A stretch of 64,000 nucleotides of DNA from contig NZ_CP007014.1 in the NCBI RefSeq assembly GCF_000452705.1, positions 1,674,001-1,738,000 on the forward strand, written 5' to 3'. Origin of the DNA: Pseudomonas syringae CC1557 (GTDB taxonomy: Bacteria; Pseudomonadota; Gammaproteobacteria; Pseudomonadales; Pseudomonadaceae). Positions 1-8,514 of the stretch are shown piece by piece (position 1 is the stretch's first letter; each line of letters starts with the position of its first letter). Both the position numbers and the translations under genes were made by a program. Below the pieces are notes generated by a model, which was given only the letters and a program-made list of their open reading frames with translations, did not search any database and was not told where the DNA came from.

Positions 1-286
<286 letters not shown>

Positions 287-1156
287 ATGGCCAGGTCTGC
301 CATTACAGCAATACCGGTGTTCAAGCTTTACGGCGAAACCACCGCGTGGCCGACGCCGGATCTGATTCATTGCGAGTCGATTCCGGAACGCAGCAAGGTT
401 CACGAGTGGGAGATCAAACCGCATCGGCATGGCGATCTGGTCCAGTTGCTGTATGTGCAATCGGGCAAGGCGATGCTGAAAGTCGAGGACATGGTCCGCG
501 AAGTTGAAACGCCTTCGCTGCAGGTGGTCCCGGCGTTGAGCGTACATACCTTCAGGTTTGCCGAAGACATTCAGGGGCACATTCTCAGCCTGGCGCGGCC
601 GTTGGTGGAACAGCTTGAGACGGCGCTCGACAGTTCGGCGATGAGTACAGCACGTTGCTATGAGCTTGGGCCAGACAGCCATTACGTCGACACGTTGTTC
701 AGCGCCATCGCTCGCGAATACCGACAGCCCGAAGCAGGTCGCGATCTGATGCTGCATTCGTTGATCAATGTGCTGGTGGTCTGGCTGAGTCGGCGTAGCC
801 GCGAGCACGCCGGTGAAGAAATTCATACGCTGGACCGCGGGCGTGAGCATTTACAGGTGTTCATGCATCAACTGGAGACGAGCTTTCGCGAGCATTGGTC
901 CATTGAGCAGCATGCACAGGCGATGGGGCTCAGTGCGGCTCATCTGAATGCGCTGTGTCGGCGCCTGTGCAACCAGTCGGCGTTGCAGATCATCAGCCAG
1001 CGGCTGCTGCTGGAGGCCAAGCGCAATCTGATTTACACCACCATGACCATCAATCAGGTGTCCGACAGCCTGGGGTTTTCCGAACCGGCCTATTTTTCGC
1101 GCTTCTTCAAACGCGCCACCGGCCAGTCGCCTAGCGCGTTTCGCCAACAAAAATAA
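287..1156 (+). CDS. pobR: AraC-family activator of 4-hydroxybenzoate catabolism
   Basis: The protein has 289 residues. The first ~170 resemble an AraC cupin-like effector domain (HRHGDLVQLLYVQSGKA, a short beta-barrel signature). The last ~100 hold the paired helix-turn-helix DNA-binding domain, ending in the AraC signature region (LGFSEPAYFSRFFKRATGQS). AraC-type PobR proteins of pseudomonads activate pobA in response to 4-hydroxybenzoate, and here the gene is divergent from pobA. The start at 287 is preceded by GGGGAGGA at good spacing. A strong hairpin follows the stop. Family assignment is secure; effector specificity is inferred from the neighbour. Confidence 0.88.
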   Translation: MARSAITAIPVFKLYGETTAWPTPDLIHCESIPERSKVHEWEIKPHRHGDLVQLLYVQSGKAMLKVEDMVREVETPSLQVVPALSVHTFRFAEDIQGHILSLARPLVEQLETALDSSAMSTARCYELGPDSHYVDTLFSAIAREYRQPEAGRDLMLHSLINVLVVWLSRRSREHAGEEIHTLDRGREHLQVFMHQLETSFREHWSIEQHAQAMGLSAAHLNALCRRLCNQSALQIISQRLLLEAKRNLIYTTMTINQVSDSLGFSEPAYFSRFFKRATGQSPSAFRQQK

Positions 1157-1157
1157 A

Positions 1158-1183
1158 AACGGGGCGCTCAAGAGCGCCCCGTT
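1158..1183. terminator. bidirectional hairpin between pobR and ppnN
   Basis: A perfect inverted repeat, AACGGGGCGCTC / GAGCGCCCCGTT, lies immediately after the pobR stop and before the 3' end of the convergent ppnN. A-rich sequence on the pobR side gives a U-run for ppnN transcripts, so the hairpin probably ends both genes. Confidence 0.85.
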
Positions 1184-1207
1184 CGCTTGCCTGATGACGC
1201 TGTGGCG

Positions 1208-2581
1208 TCAGGCCACAACCTGGTAGCACGGCACATAGTCCGCGCCACCCGGCAGTTTCATGCGGTGCTGATCGACAAACGCCTGTAACAGTTTGTCCAG
1301 CGGGCCCATGATCGAAGGGTCACCCTGGATCTGATAGGGACCGTGTTGTTCGATCAGGCGAATGCCCTTGTCCTTGACGTTGCCCGCGACAATGCCGGAA
1401 AACGCCCGACGCAGGTTGGCCGCCAGCTCGTGCGTCGGCACGTCATGGTTGAGTTGCAGTTTCGCCATGTTCTCGTGGGTCGGATCGAAAGGGTGCTGGA
1501 AGCTTTCTTCGATCTTCAGCAGCCAGTTGAAGTGAAACGCATCGTTGCGCTCGCGGCGGAACTGCTTCACCTCTTTCAGGCCCTGAGTCATCTGCCGGGC
1601 AACATCTGCCGGGTTGTCGATGATGATCTGGTAGTGACGCTGCGCCTCTGCACCCAGCGTGGCCCCGACGAACTCATGCAACTGTTGCAGGTACGGCTCG
1701 GTGTTTTTCGGGCCGGTCAGGATCACCGGGAATGGCACATCCTTGTTGTCCGGATGCATCAGGATACCCAGCAGGTACAGGAATTCTTCGGCAGTGCCTG
1801 CGCCACCCGGGAAGATGATGATGCCGTGACCGACACGCACGAAGGCTTCAAGACGTTTTTCGATGTCCGGCAGGATCACCAGCTCGTTGACGATCGGGTT
1901 CGGTGCCTCGGCAGCGATGATGCCCGGCTCGGTCAGGCCCAGGTAGCGACCGCCGACGATGCGCTGCTTGGCGTGGGCGATGGTGGCGCCTTTCATCGGG
2001 CCTTTCATGACGCCGGGGCCGCAACCGGTGCAGATGTCCAGGCTGCGCAAGCCGAGTTCGTGGCCGACCTTCTTGGTGTATTTGTATTCTTCGGTATTGA
2101 TCGAGTGACCGCCCCAGCACACCACCATCTTCGGCTCGACGCCAGCACGCAGGGTGCGGGCGTTGCGCAGCAGGTGGAACACGTAATCGGTGATGCCCTG
2201 GGAATTGCTCAGGTCGATGCGCTGGCTGTCCAGTTCGCTTTCGGTGTAGACGATGTCGCGCAAGGCGCTGAACAGCATCTCGCGAGTGCTGGCGATCATT
2301 TCCCCATCGACGAAAGCGTCGGCCGGAGCGTTGAGCAGCTCCAGGCGCACGCCGCGATCCTGCTGATGGATGCGCACTTCAAAGCTTTCGTACGCTTCAA
2401 GAATGGTCTTGGCGTTATCGACATGGGCGCCGGTATTGAGAATGGCCAGGGCGCACTGGCGAAACAGGGTGTAGGTACTGCCTGAACCTGCAGCGCTGAG
2501 TTGCTGCACTTCGCGTTGGGACAGGGTTTCAAGGCTGCCCTTCGGGCTTACGGTGGCGTTAATCACTTGTCTTGGGAGCAT
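1208..2581 (-). CDS. ppnN: pyrimidine/purine nucleotide 5'-monophosphate nucleosidase (PpnN/YgdH, LOG family)
   Basis: The chosen start (MLPRQVINATVSPKG) gives 457 residues, close to the ~454 of E. coli PpnN. The enzyme cleaves nucleoside monophosphates to base and ribose 5-phosphate and is tied to the stringent response. Visible features are the N-terminal DUF4478-like region, then the Rossmann LOG domain with VVCWGGHS, the nucleotide-binding GPGVMKGPMKGA and the LOG hallmark PGGAGTAEE, then a C-terminal DUF3412-like domain. Upstream in-frame starts at 2593 (ATG) and 2638 (GTG, with AGG five bases away) would add 4 or 19 residues. The gene converges on pobR through a shared terminator. It has no link to motility in sequence. 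Confidence 0.9.
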   Translation of the reverse strand: MLPRQVINATVSPKGSLETLSQREVQQLSAAGSGSTYTLFRQCALAILNTGAHVDNAKTILEAYESFEVRIHQQDRGVRLELLNAPADAFVDGEMIASTREMLFSALRDIVYTESELDSQRIDLSNSQGITDYVFHLLRNARTLRAGVEPKMVVCWGGHSINTEEYKYTKKVGHELGLRSLDICTGCGPGVMKGPMKGATIAHAKQRIVGGRYLGLTEPGIIAAEAPNPIVNELVILPDIEKRLEAFVRVGHGIIIFPGGAGTAEEFLYLLGILMHPDNKDVPFPVILTGPKNTEPYLQQLHEFVGATLGAEAQRHYQIIIDNPADVARQMTQGLKEVKQFRRERNDAFHFNWLLKIEESFQHPFDPTHENMAKLQLNHDVPTHELAANLRRAFSGIVAGNVKDKGIRLIEQHGPYQIQGDPSIMGPLDKLLQAFVDQHRMKLPGGADYVPCYQVVA

Positions 2582-3020
2582 TCTATTTTCCATTAGAGCG
2601 ATGCAGTCGAGCATCAGGATGGTGGGTGTCCGGGACACTCACGCCTGTCAGACCTTTTCTACAGCACTTGGACGGGAAAGCAAACGTTGCGCAGTGCAAG
2701 GCCCTGATTTGCGGCAGCAAACGTCGCGCCAGCGCCGAATTCGTTTGAAAGCAGGGACTTGCTCACCGCGACCGTGCGGCTGAATTTTGACGCTCACACA
2801 AGCCGATAGTGAACCTGACCCGGTTCGAGGAGTCTGTTAGCTGATGGTTTTTTCTGGACGGCCTGCAAAAAAGGGAATCGATGCGCTTTCAAGTGCGTGT
2901 CATTGGCAGACAATCCGTCCGGGCAGGAGTTGCAAGAACCTTTGATCGCCTGTCCTCCCATCGTTAGCCGGCCCGTTCAACGAGGCTTTATTTTCATTCC
3001 GGATAAAGATAATTATCGCC
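2582..3020. other. intergenic stretch between ppnN and the SH3 gene
   Basis: This 439-base gap lies between divergent genes and should contain both promoters. Short open frames exist but have no family resemblance or ribosome-binding site of note. No hairpin with a T-run, no RpoN element and no repeat was found. The A/T-rich section just before 3021 (TTTATTTTCATTCCGGATAAAGATAA region) is the likeliest promoter site for the SH3 gene. Confidence 0.4.
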
Positions 3021-3695
3021 ATGTCTCGTCATCTTTCTGCACTTCCTTCTCGTGCCCCTGGCCTGTTCTCCACGTCGCGTCGTTTGCTGGGAGCTGGCCT
3101 GTTCGGTGCTGTGCTGACCGTGATCGTTCCTGGCAATGCTCAGGCGGCGAACAACGAGCGTTGGGTCAGCGACAGTCTCACCACTTATGTGCGCAGCGGG
3201 CCGACGGATGACCATCGCATCGTCGGTACGCTGAAATCCGGGCAGAAGGTCGAGTTGCTCACCTCCTCGGGCAAGTTCAGCCAGGTGCGCGGCGAAGGCG
3301 GCGCGACGGTGTGGATTCCGAGCAGTGACCTGCAAGAGGTTCCTGGCCAGGCTGAGCGTGTGCCGCAACTGACTCAGCAGGTCGCCGAGCTGACCGAGCA
3401 ACTGGCAGGCATCGACAACACCTGGAAGACCCGCGTGCAAGGCATGCAGGAAACCCTGGACGCGCGCAAGAAGCTGGTCGACGAGCTGGAAGCCCGAACC
3501 AAGACCCTGAATGATCAATTGGCCGACTCTCAGGCCGAATTGCGTGCTACCCAGGCGCGCCTCGGTGACGAGAACAAGCAAGTGATGATGCGTTACATGG
3601 TTTATGGCGGCAGCATTGCCGGTGCAGGCCTGTTGGTCGGCCTGATCCTTCCGGCACTGACCAAGGGCCGCAAGAAGAACGACGGCTGGGTGTAA
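3021..3695 (+). CDS. TIGR04211-type SH3 domain membrane protein
   Basis: The protein has 224 residues. An N-terminal signal sequence (hydrophobic stretch LGAGLFGAVLTVIVPGNAQA, cleavage after AQA near residue 43) leads into a bacterial SH3 domain (residues ~46-105: TTYVRSGPTDDHRIVGTL, then WIPSSDL). A coiled-coil of about 75 residues follows (VPQLTQQVAELTEQLAG onwards), then one C-terminal transmembrane helix (GGSIAGAGLLVGLILPAL) and a basic tail. This architecture matches the YgiM/TIGR04211 family of uncharacterised envelope proteins, which are anchored in the inner membrane with a periplasmic SH3 domain. The function is unknown. A perfect hairpin lies just after the stop. Confidence 0.85.
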   Translation: MSRHLSALPSRAPGLFSTSRRLLGAGLFGAVLTVIVPGNAQAANNERWVSDSLTTYVRSGPTDDHRIVGTLKSGQKVELLTSSGKFSQVRGEGGATVWIPSSDLQEVPGQAERVPQLTQQVAELTEQLAGIDNTWKTRVQGMQETLDARKKLVDELEARTKTLNDQLADSQAELRATQARLGDENKQVMMRYMVYGGSIAGAGLLVGLILPALTKGRKKNDGWV

Positions 3696-3707
3696 CCCGC
3701 TGTTTGA

Positions 3708-3736
3708 AGCATGCCGACGCCCTGTGTCGGCATGCT
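3708..3736 (+). terminator. hairpin after the SH3 gene
   Basis: The perfect arms AGCATGCCGAC / GTCGGCATGCT flank a 7-base loop, 13 bases after the stop at 3695. No clear T-run follows, so it could be a weak terminator or a 3' stabilising hairpin. Confidence 0.6.
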
Positions 3737-4099
3737 GTCCGTAACGTTCCCTGTCGCATCACGGGCGGCTTCAATCGTCAGCCTGCTCTCCGCAACGCCT
3801 TCCTTGATTCCCGCAAAAATTCCCGCAAATTCGATCCAGCTCGCAAAACAAGCGCTTAATCGCCATGCCGAAGAGGTGCGAAGTGCAGGTTCGCCCTATA
3901 GTTTCTGCCGGCATGGTCGAAAAACTGAGTGTCGCCGTAAACCTCAACCGGTCACTCGGGGTGGCGATGGCAAGCTGTGCCTGAGCATCAGTCAGCTATC
4001 AGTTATCAAGCATGTCCTGAAAACGGGCTGCTGAGCCGGGTCCGGTTAGCTCTCGGGCTGTGGGTCTCGTATTTTTACTTCTCCTGTGCAGGAATCCGG
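3737..4099. other. intergenic stretch before the TPR response regulator
   Basis: With the preceding hairpin, this makes a 404-base gap. It holds no convincing gene. A short direct repeat (ATTCCCGCAAA, twice near 3808-3828) is present. The leader of the next gene contains a plausible ribosome-binding site, AGGA at 4090-4093, six bases before the ATG at 4100. A promoter is expected upstream but could not be placed. Confidence 0.4.
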
Positions 4100-5701
4100 A
4101 TGCTGGCGTACAACCAAAAAAGCTTTCTTATCGTTGATGACTTTTCTGACTTTCGCAGTTCAGTCAGGTCGATGCTGCGTGAACTGGGCGTCAAGGAAGT
4201 GGATACCGCCGACACCGGTGAAGAGGCTTTGCGCATGTGCGCGCAAAAGCGTTACGACTTCGTGTTGCATGACTTCAACCTTGGCGACGGTCGCAAGAAT
4301 GGTCAGCAGGTGCTGGAAGACCTGATGGTCGAGCGGCTGTTGAGCCATGAAAGTGTCTTCATCATGGTCACCGCCGAAAACAGTCAGGCCATGGTCATGA
4401 GTGCGCTGGAATGGGAGCCGGACGGCTACCTGACCAAGCCGTTCAACCGTGCCGGTCTGGCTCAGCGTCTGGAAAAACTGGTGCAGCGCAAGACGCTGCT
4501 CAAACCGATTCTGCAGGCGCTCGACCGTCGTAACCCGGCTGAGGTACTGGCCGCCTGCAACGCATTGATCGAGCAGGACCCGCGTTACGCGCCACTGTGC
4601 CTGCGCCACAAGGCCGAGGCCTTGCGTGACCTGAAACAGAACGAGCCGCTGGAAGCTTTCCTCAAGAGCATTCTGGCCGACCGAGCCACGCCCTGGGCCT
4701 ACGGCGCACTGGGCAGCCTGTTGCTCAAGCGCGGTAAGGCCGCCGAGGCGCAGGCTGTCTACGAGCAGGCGATCAAGGCGTTTCCGATCATGCCTGCGCT
4801 GTTCGACGGGCTAGCTGATGTGCTGGTGGCCCTCGGCGATGCCAAGCGGGCGCAGACGGTGCTGGAAAGCGCGGTGCGGCTGTCGCCGCTGGCGGTTCGA
4901 CGGCAGAGGCTGCTGGGCAAGCTGGCGCTGGGCAACGAAGACTTCGAAAGTGCCTCCAAGGCCTATCGTCAGGCGGTTTCACAGGGGCAGCATTCGCGCT
5001 TCAAGGACCCCGAGACCAATCTGGGGCTGGCGCATGCCTTGATCAGCAAGGGCGGCGAGCAGGGGCTTGATGCGCGGACCCGGGTCGAGGTCAACAACGC
5101 CTTGGGTGATGTCGCCAAGGAACACAGTAACGACGAAGGCCTGCAAGTGCGTACGCGCTTGATGAAGGCCTCCAGTCTGCAACACTCGGACCCGGAAGCG
5201 GCCGCCAAGCTTACCGAGCAGGCGATGGCCCGGCTGGACGGAACGGAGCTGTTTCTCAGCGCCGAAGCCTCTTTGATGGTGGCAGCCCAGCTCAAGCAGT
5301 TGGGCCAGGAAGAGGCGGGCGCTGGTGTCTTGAAAAACTGTGCAGAAGTCTACGGCGATGATCCTGCGGTGATGAAAAGCGTCGCCAGCATGACCGACGA
5401 TCCTGCGATCCTGGGTGCCAATAAAGCGGCCAGCGATCTCAACCTGCAAGGCGTGCGCAGTTACAAGGCGGGCAACCTGACCGAGGCACAGGGGTTTTTC
5501 CGCAGTGCGCTGGCGTTGCAGCCGAGGAATCTCAGTATCGCGCTCAACATGGCGCAGTCGCTGCTCCACCCCGGTCAGAGCCTGGGACAGGCAGGTCTGG
5601 ACGAGTGCCGGGCCAGCCTGACCATGGTCGGCAAGATTCCGGACAGCGACCCGCGTTTCGAGCGTTACCAAAAACTCAGGGAGAGGGCGTTTGGCGCATG
5701 A
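4100..5701 (+). CDS. response regulator with tetratricopeptide-like region
   Basis: The ATG at 4100 (AGGA six bases upstream) gives 533 residues. The receiver domain spans residues ~6-125, with an acidic pocket at D13/D14, phospho-acceptor D58 (LHDFNLG), T91 and K113 (LTKPF). The remaining ~400 residues are alpha-helical repeats of TPR type, for example repeated AYGALGSLLLKRGKAAEAQA and AIKAFPIMPALFDGLADVL. There is no DNA-binding or enzymatic output domain, so the output is probably protein-protein interaction. The gene overlaps the next, a histidine kinase, by 4 bases, so the pair is almost surely one two-component system. An in-frame upstream start at 3977 would add 41 unlikely residues. 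The target is unknown. Confidence 0.88.
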   Translation: MLAYNQKSFLIVDDFSDFRSSVRSMLRELGVKEVDTADTGEEALRMCAQKRYDFVLHDFNLGDGRKNGQQVLEDLMVERLLSHESVFIMVTAENSQAMVMSALEWEPDGYLTKPFNRAGLAQRLEKLVQRKTLLKPILQALDRRNPAEVLAACNALIEQDPRYAPLCLRHKAEALRDLKQNEPLEAFLKSILADRATPWAYGALGSLLLKRGKAAEAQAVYEQAIKAFPIMPALFDGLADVLVALGDAKRAQTVLESAVRLSPLAVRRQRLLGKLALGNEDFESASKAYRQAVSQGQHSRFKDPETNLGLAHALISKGGEQGLDARTRVEVNNALGDVAKEHSNDEGLQVRTRLMKASSLQHSDPEAAAKLTEQAMARLDGTELFLSAEASLMVAAQLKQLGQEEAGAGVLKNCAEVYGDDPAVMKSVASMTDDPAILGANKAASDLNLQGVRSYKAGNLTEAQGFFRSALALQPRNLSIALNMAQSLLHPGQSLGQAGLDECRASLTMVGKIPDSDPRFERYQKLRERAFGA

Positions 5702-6393
5702 GTGAAGAGAGGGAGCTGGGGCTCGATTTTTCCATGGTGATCGCCTCCACCGTGCACGACATGAAGAACTCATTGGCGACGCTGACCCAGGCGCACAGTG
5801 AGTGGCTGGCTAAGCTTTCCGCGCAGCAACTCGACACGCCCGAACATGGCGTTATCGAATACGAGTTCGCCAACCTGAACGGCATGCTGGTGCAGTTGCT
5901 GGGCCTGTACAAACTCGGCGTCAATCAGATGCCGTTACGCCCGGATTACCACGAGCTGGATGATTTCATCGAAGCGCAACTGGCTCATCACCAGGACGTG
6001 CTGAGTAGCCGTGGCATTGCGGCTCGGTATGCCATTGATGTTGTGAGCCCGTTGGGCTTCTTCGACCGTGAGCTGGTGGGATCGGTGGTGGGTAACATCA
6101 TCGTCAACGCGACCGGTTTTGCCCGCGAGCAGATCTTCGTCGGCGTGTCCGATGAGGACGGCCAACTGAAGATCACCGTCAACGACGACGGCCCCGGTTA
6201 CCCGGCCTACCTGATCGAGCAACAGACGGATTATGTGCTGGGGATCAATCAGGGGAGCGGCAGCACCGGGCTGGGCCTTTATTTTGCTTCGCACATTGCG
6301 CGGTTGCATGTGCGCAATGGCTTGCAGGGACGCATCGAGATCGCCAATGGTGGCGTTCTGGGTGGCGCCCTGTTCAGCATGACGCTGCCCTGA
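5698..6393 (+). CDS. compact cytoplasmic sensor histidine kinase
   Basis: The ATG at 5698 overlaps the stop of the TPR response regulator (ATGA). At 231 residues it is far shorter than usual. It has an H-box at residues 19-25 (VHDMKNS, phospho-acceptor H20) almost at the N-terminus and a HATPase domain with an N-box (GNIIVNATG, N137), G1 (NDDGPGYP) and G2 (GSTGLGLYF). No transmembrane segment, PAS or other sensor domain is seen, so sensing must come from partners or from the regulator's repeat domain. The DMKNSL form of the H-box departs from the commoner HExxxP. Translational coupling suggests it phosphorylates the regulator at 4100. Confidence 0.85.
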   Translation: MSEERELGLDFSMVIASTVHDMKNSLATLTQAHSEWLAKLSAQQLDTPEHGVIEYEFANLNGMLVQLLGLYKLGVNQMPLRPDYHELDDFIEAQLAHHQDVLSSRGIAARYAIDVVSPLGFFDRELVGSVVGNIIVNATGFAREQIFVGVSDEDGQLKITVNDDGPGYPAYLIEQQTDYVLGINQGSGSTGLGLYFASHIARLHVRNGLQGRIEIANGGVLGGALFSMTLP

Positions 6394-6459
6394 ACCTGGA
6401 GCTTGCCAGCACGCGTCCTGCGCAATCACCTGGAGGGATTGCCGGACGAGCGCTATTAC

Positions 6460-7269
6460 TCAGAGATTCAGCCCGAAACTCTGTTTGATGCTGTTGAGGC
6501 TGTCCATCAGTTCCTGATTGGAGGCGAGCGGGTGTTTGACCGGCTCACAGCCGTGCTTGAGCTTGAAGTGTTCGATGGCGTCGAGAACGTTTTGCTTGTG
6601 CAGGTTGCTGGACGAAATGGTCGACTGTTCGTAGCTCCAGGGCTCGTCTCCCAGATACCGCTCTGAATGGTCGATATCGGCAAAGAACCAGAACGGCGGG
6701 TGCATGTTCTGGTTGATGATGGCCAGGGTGTGATCAACGTGTTCAAAAGCGTTGTTATACGTCTCATCCATCAGTCCGGCTGCTTCGAGGCTGCGTCTGG
6801 AATAGTAGGAAAACGCCCCGACGCAATGTCGATACAACGGCAGGTTGATGCCGTTGCCATAATCAATCTTGCACACCGCATTGGCTTCGCCGTCAGGCGT
6901 TTTGTTCATCAGCCCGTGCTGGCTGTAATTCAGATGCTGAATGCCGGTCAGGGTCGACGTCAGGATATAAAGCTCGAAGACTTCCGGGCTCTTGATGTAG
7001 ATATCGTCTTCGATCAGAAACAGATGTTCGCAACCAGCGTCCAGCAGCAGTGAGAGCGCCCTGTTCTTGGATTTGCCTACGCCGAGGTTGCTTTCATTGT
7101 TGAACAAGACATCGCTGTCGTAGGCGGAGTGTTCGGGGTACGCGTCGCCGTCATTGATGATGACGATGCTGTCGATGAGGTCGGCGGGCAGTGAGTCGTA
7201 AAGTTTTCTCAGCAGGGCGGGGCGGTTATACGTGACGATTCCGCAGCCAACCTTTTGACCATTGATCAT
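6460..7269 (-). CDS. glycosyltransferase family 2 (GT-A fold) protein
   Basis: The start is the ATG complementary to 7267-7269, with AGGATCACC upstream, giving 269 residues. The N-terminus is a GT-A nucleotide-sugar binding fold (CGIVTYNRPALLRKLYDSL, then SIVIINDG), and the metal-binding DxD-like acidic motif is LIEDDIYI. No membrane segment is visible. The gene is divergent from the SAM methyltransferase at 7516, and the two are separated by ~246 bases that must hold both promoters. Acceptor and sugar are unknown. A role in surface polysaccharide or flagellar glycan is possible given the glycosylation island 29 kb away, but this is conjecture. Confidence 0.8.
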   Translation of the reverse strand: MINGQKVGCGIVTYNRPALLRKLYDSLPADLIDSIVIINDGDAYPEHSAYDSDVLFNNESNLGVGKSKNRALSLLLDAGCEHLFLIEDDIYIKSPEVFELYILTSTLTGIQHLNYSQHGLMNKTPDGEANAVCKIDYGNGINLPLYRHCVGAFSYYSRRSLEAAGLMDETYNNAFEHVDHTLAIINQNMHPPFWFFADIDHSERYLGDEPWSYEQSTISSSNLHKQNVLDAIEHFKLKHGCEPVKHPLASNQELMDSLNSIKQSFGLNL

Positions 7270-7515
7270 GGTGATCCTCTGTCTTTCTGTGGCCTGAGCG
7301 TGATTTTTGGTGGCTAGCGTCAGCAATGGCCGGGTAAGTTGGGCACCTGGCTGACGTAAATCATCGTGCATTCACACTGGATCCAGATGTTTAGCAATAT
7401 CTGCGCCAATGGCCAGTCGCAGGCTTGCGCATGGCAGGCGATAGTTAAAGTTCTGTCTGGTATCGCCGATATTTCAGGCAGGTTTATCCAGATAACGACG
7501 AGCGACGGGGGAGCA

Positions 7516-8427
7516 ATGCAGTTAGCCAAGAAGTACTGCCAGGGGCAAGGTATCGAACTGGGTGCGGCAGCTCACAACGCATTCAACCTTGCCAGTTGCC
7601 TGAACGTTGCGCCCTGCGACGGCGTCGAGTTTTTGCACCCTCGTGATATGGAGGATTATCAGCAGTACTTTGTCGAGCAGATGAAGGTGTCGGGCGACGT
7701 TTCAAAAGTCGACATGCTCGGCGACTTTCAATGTATCCACACGCCAGATGCGTCAGTTGATTACCTCATCAGCTCGCACGTGATCGAGCATGTTCCCAAT
7801 CTGTTTTCCGCCTACGTCGAAGCGCTCAGGGTGCTGAAGAACGGCGGTGTCTTCTTTTGCATCTTTCCCAAGCGCACGGCCGCCAAGACCGACCGCGCGC
7901 GTCGTCTGACGACGCTGGCGCAGATGATCGAGGATTATGAAAACAAGATAGACATGACCACCGTCACTGAGGGTGAATGGCGTGGTCATTATCAGGTGTT
8001 TTCCTTGCAGAGCATGATCCGCGCCGTCAATCACGTTAATTCCTCAGGCTTGGGCTGCTGGTACATCGAGTGCGTCGAAGAGACGGATTCGAAGGTAGGC
8101 AACGGCCACACCATCGTACTGCGCAAGGTAGAGGGGCTGTCGGCCGGGAAATGGCAGGATGTCGCCGACTTCAATGCGCAGTTCAATCAGCTGTTGATGG
8201 CGGGCAAACTGGAAAACGCATTGACGCTGACCAAGATTTTGCTGTCGTTCAATTTTTTCGATGCCACCAAGCTGCATCTCGCCGGTGCCCTGAGTCGCCA
8301 GCTGGGTCACGTTGCCGAGGGCGTCGAATTTCTGCGCCAGGCCCTGGTGGTCGATCCGGAGAACGAGGACTACCGAAAGGAGTTCATCGAAGTGACCGGC
8401 GCACCGTTTCACAATCCGGTGCTCTGA
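7516..8427 (+). CDS. SAM-dependent methyltransferase with C-terminal TPR-like tail
   Basis: The ATG at 7516 follows GGGGGAG at good spacing and gives 303 residues; a longer frame back to 7366 lacks support. The N-terminal ~190 residues look like a class I methyltransferase of the Methyltransf_11 type: a motif-I-like GIELGAAAHNAFNL, a post-motif II stretch VDYLISSHVIEHVPN, and ALRVLKNGGVFFCIFPK. The last ~80 residues form a TPR-like helical pair (LHLAGALSRQLGHVAEGVEFL). It is head-to-head with a family 2 glycosyltransferase, suggesting modification of a sugar or glycan. The substrate cannot be told from sequence. Confidence 0.75.
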   Translation: MQLAKKYCQGQGIELGAAAHNAFNLASCLNVAPCDGVEFLHPRDMEDYQQYFVEQMKVSGDVSKVDMLGDFQCIHTPDASVDYLISSHVIEHVPNLFSAYVEALRVLKNGGVFFCIFPKRTAAKTDRARRLTTLAQMIEDYENKIDMTTVTEGEWRGHYQVFSLQSMIRAVNHVNSSGLGCWYIECVEETDSKVGNGHTIVLRKVEGLSAGKWQDVADFNAQFNQLLMAGKLENALTLTKILLSFNFFDATKLHLAGALSRQLGHVAEGVEFLRQALVVDPENEDYRKEFIEVTGAPFHNPVL

Positions 8428-8494
8428 AGCTGCAAGCAGAAGCCAGAAGACTCGCGCTTGCCACTTGAAGCTTGAAGCTTGAAGCTTGCAGCTT
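8427..8494. repeat. 68-bp palindromic intergenic element with internal 7-bp tandem repeat
   Basis: The perfect inverted repeat AAGCTGCAAGC (8427-8437) / GCTTGCAGCTT (8484-8494) bounds the element. Just inside the right arm is a heptamer repeat, (GCTTGAA) about three times (from ~8464). It fills the gap between the methyltransferase stop and the next gene. From memory, similar GCTTGAAGCTTG strings are dispersed in P. syringae genomes. It could form a hairpin that ends the upstream transcript. Confidence 0.65.
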
Positions 8495-8514
8495 AACCAC
8501 AAAGGATTGAACCC

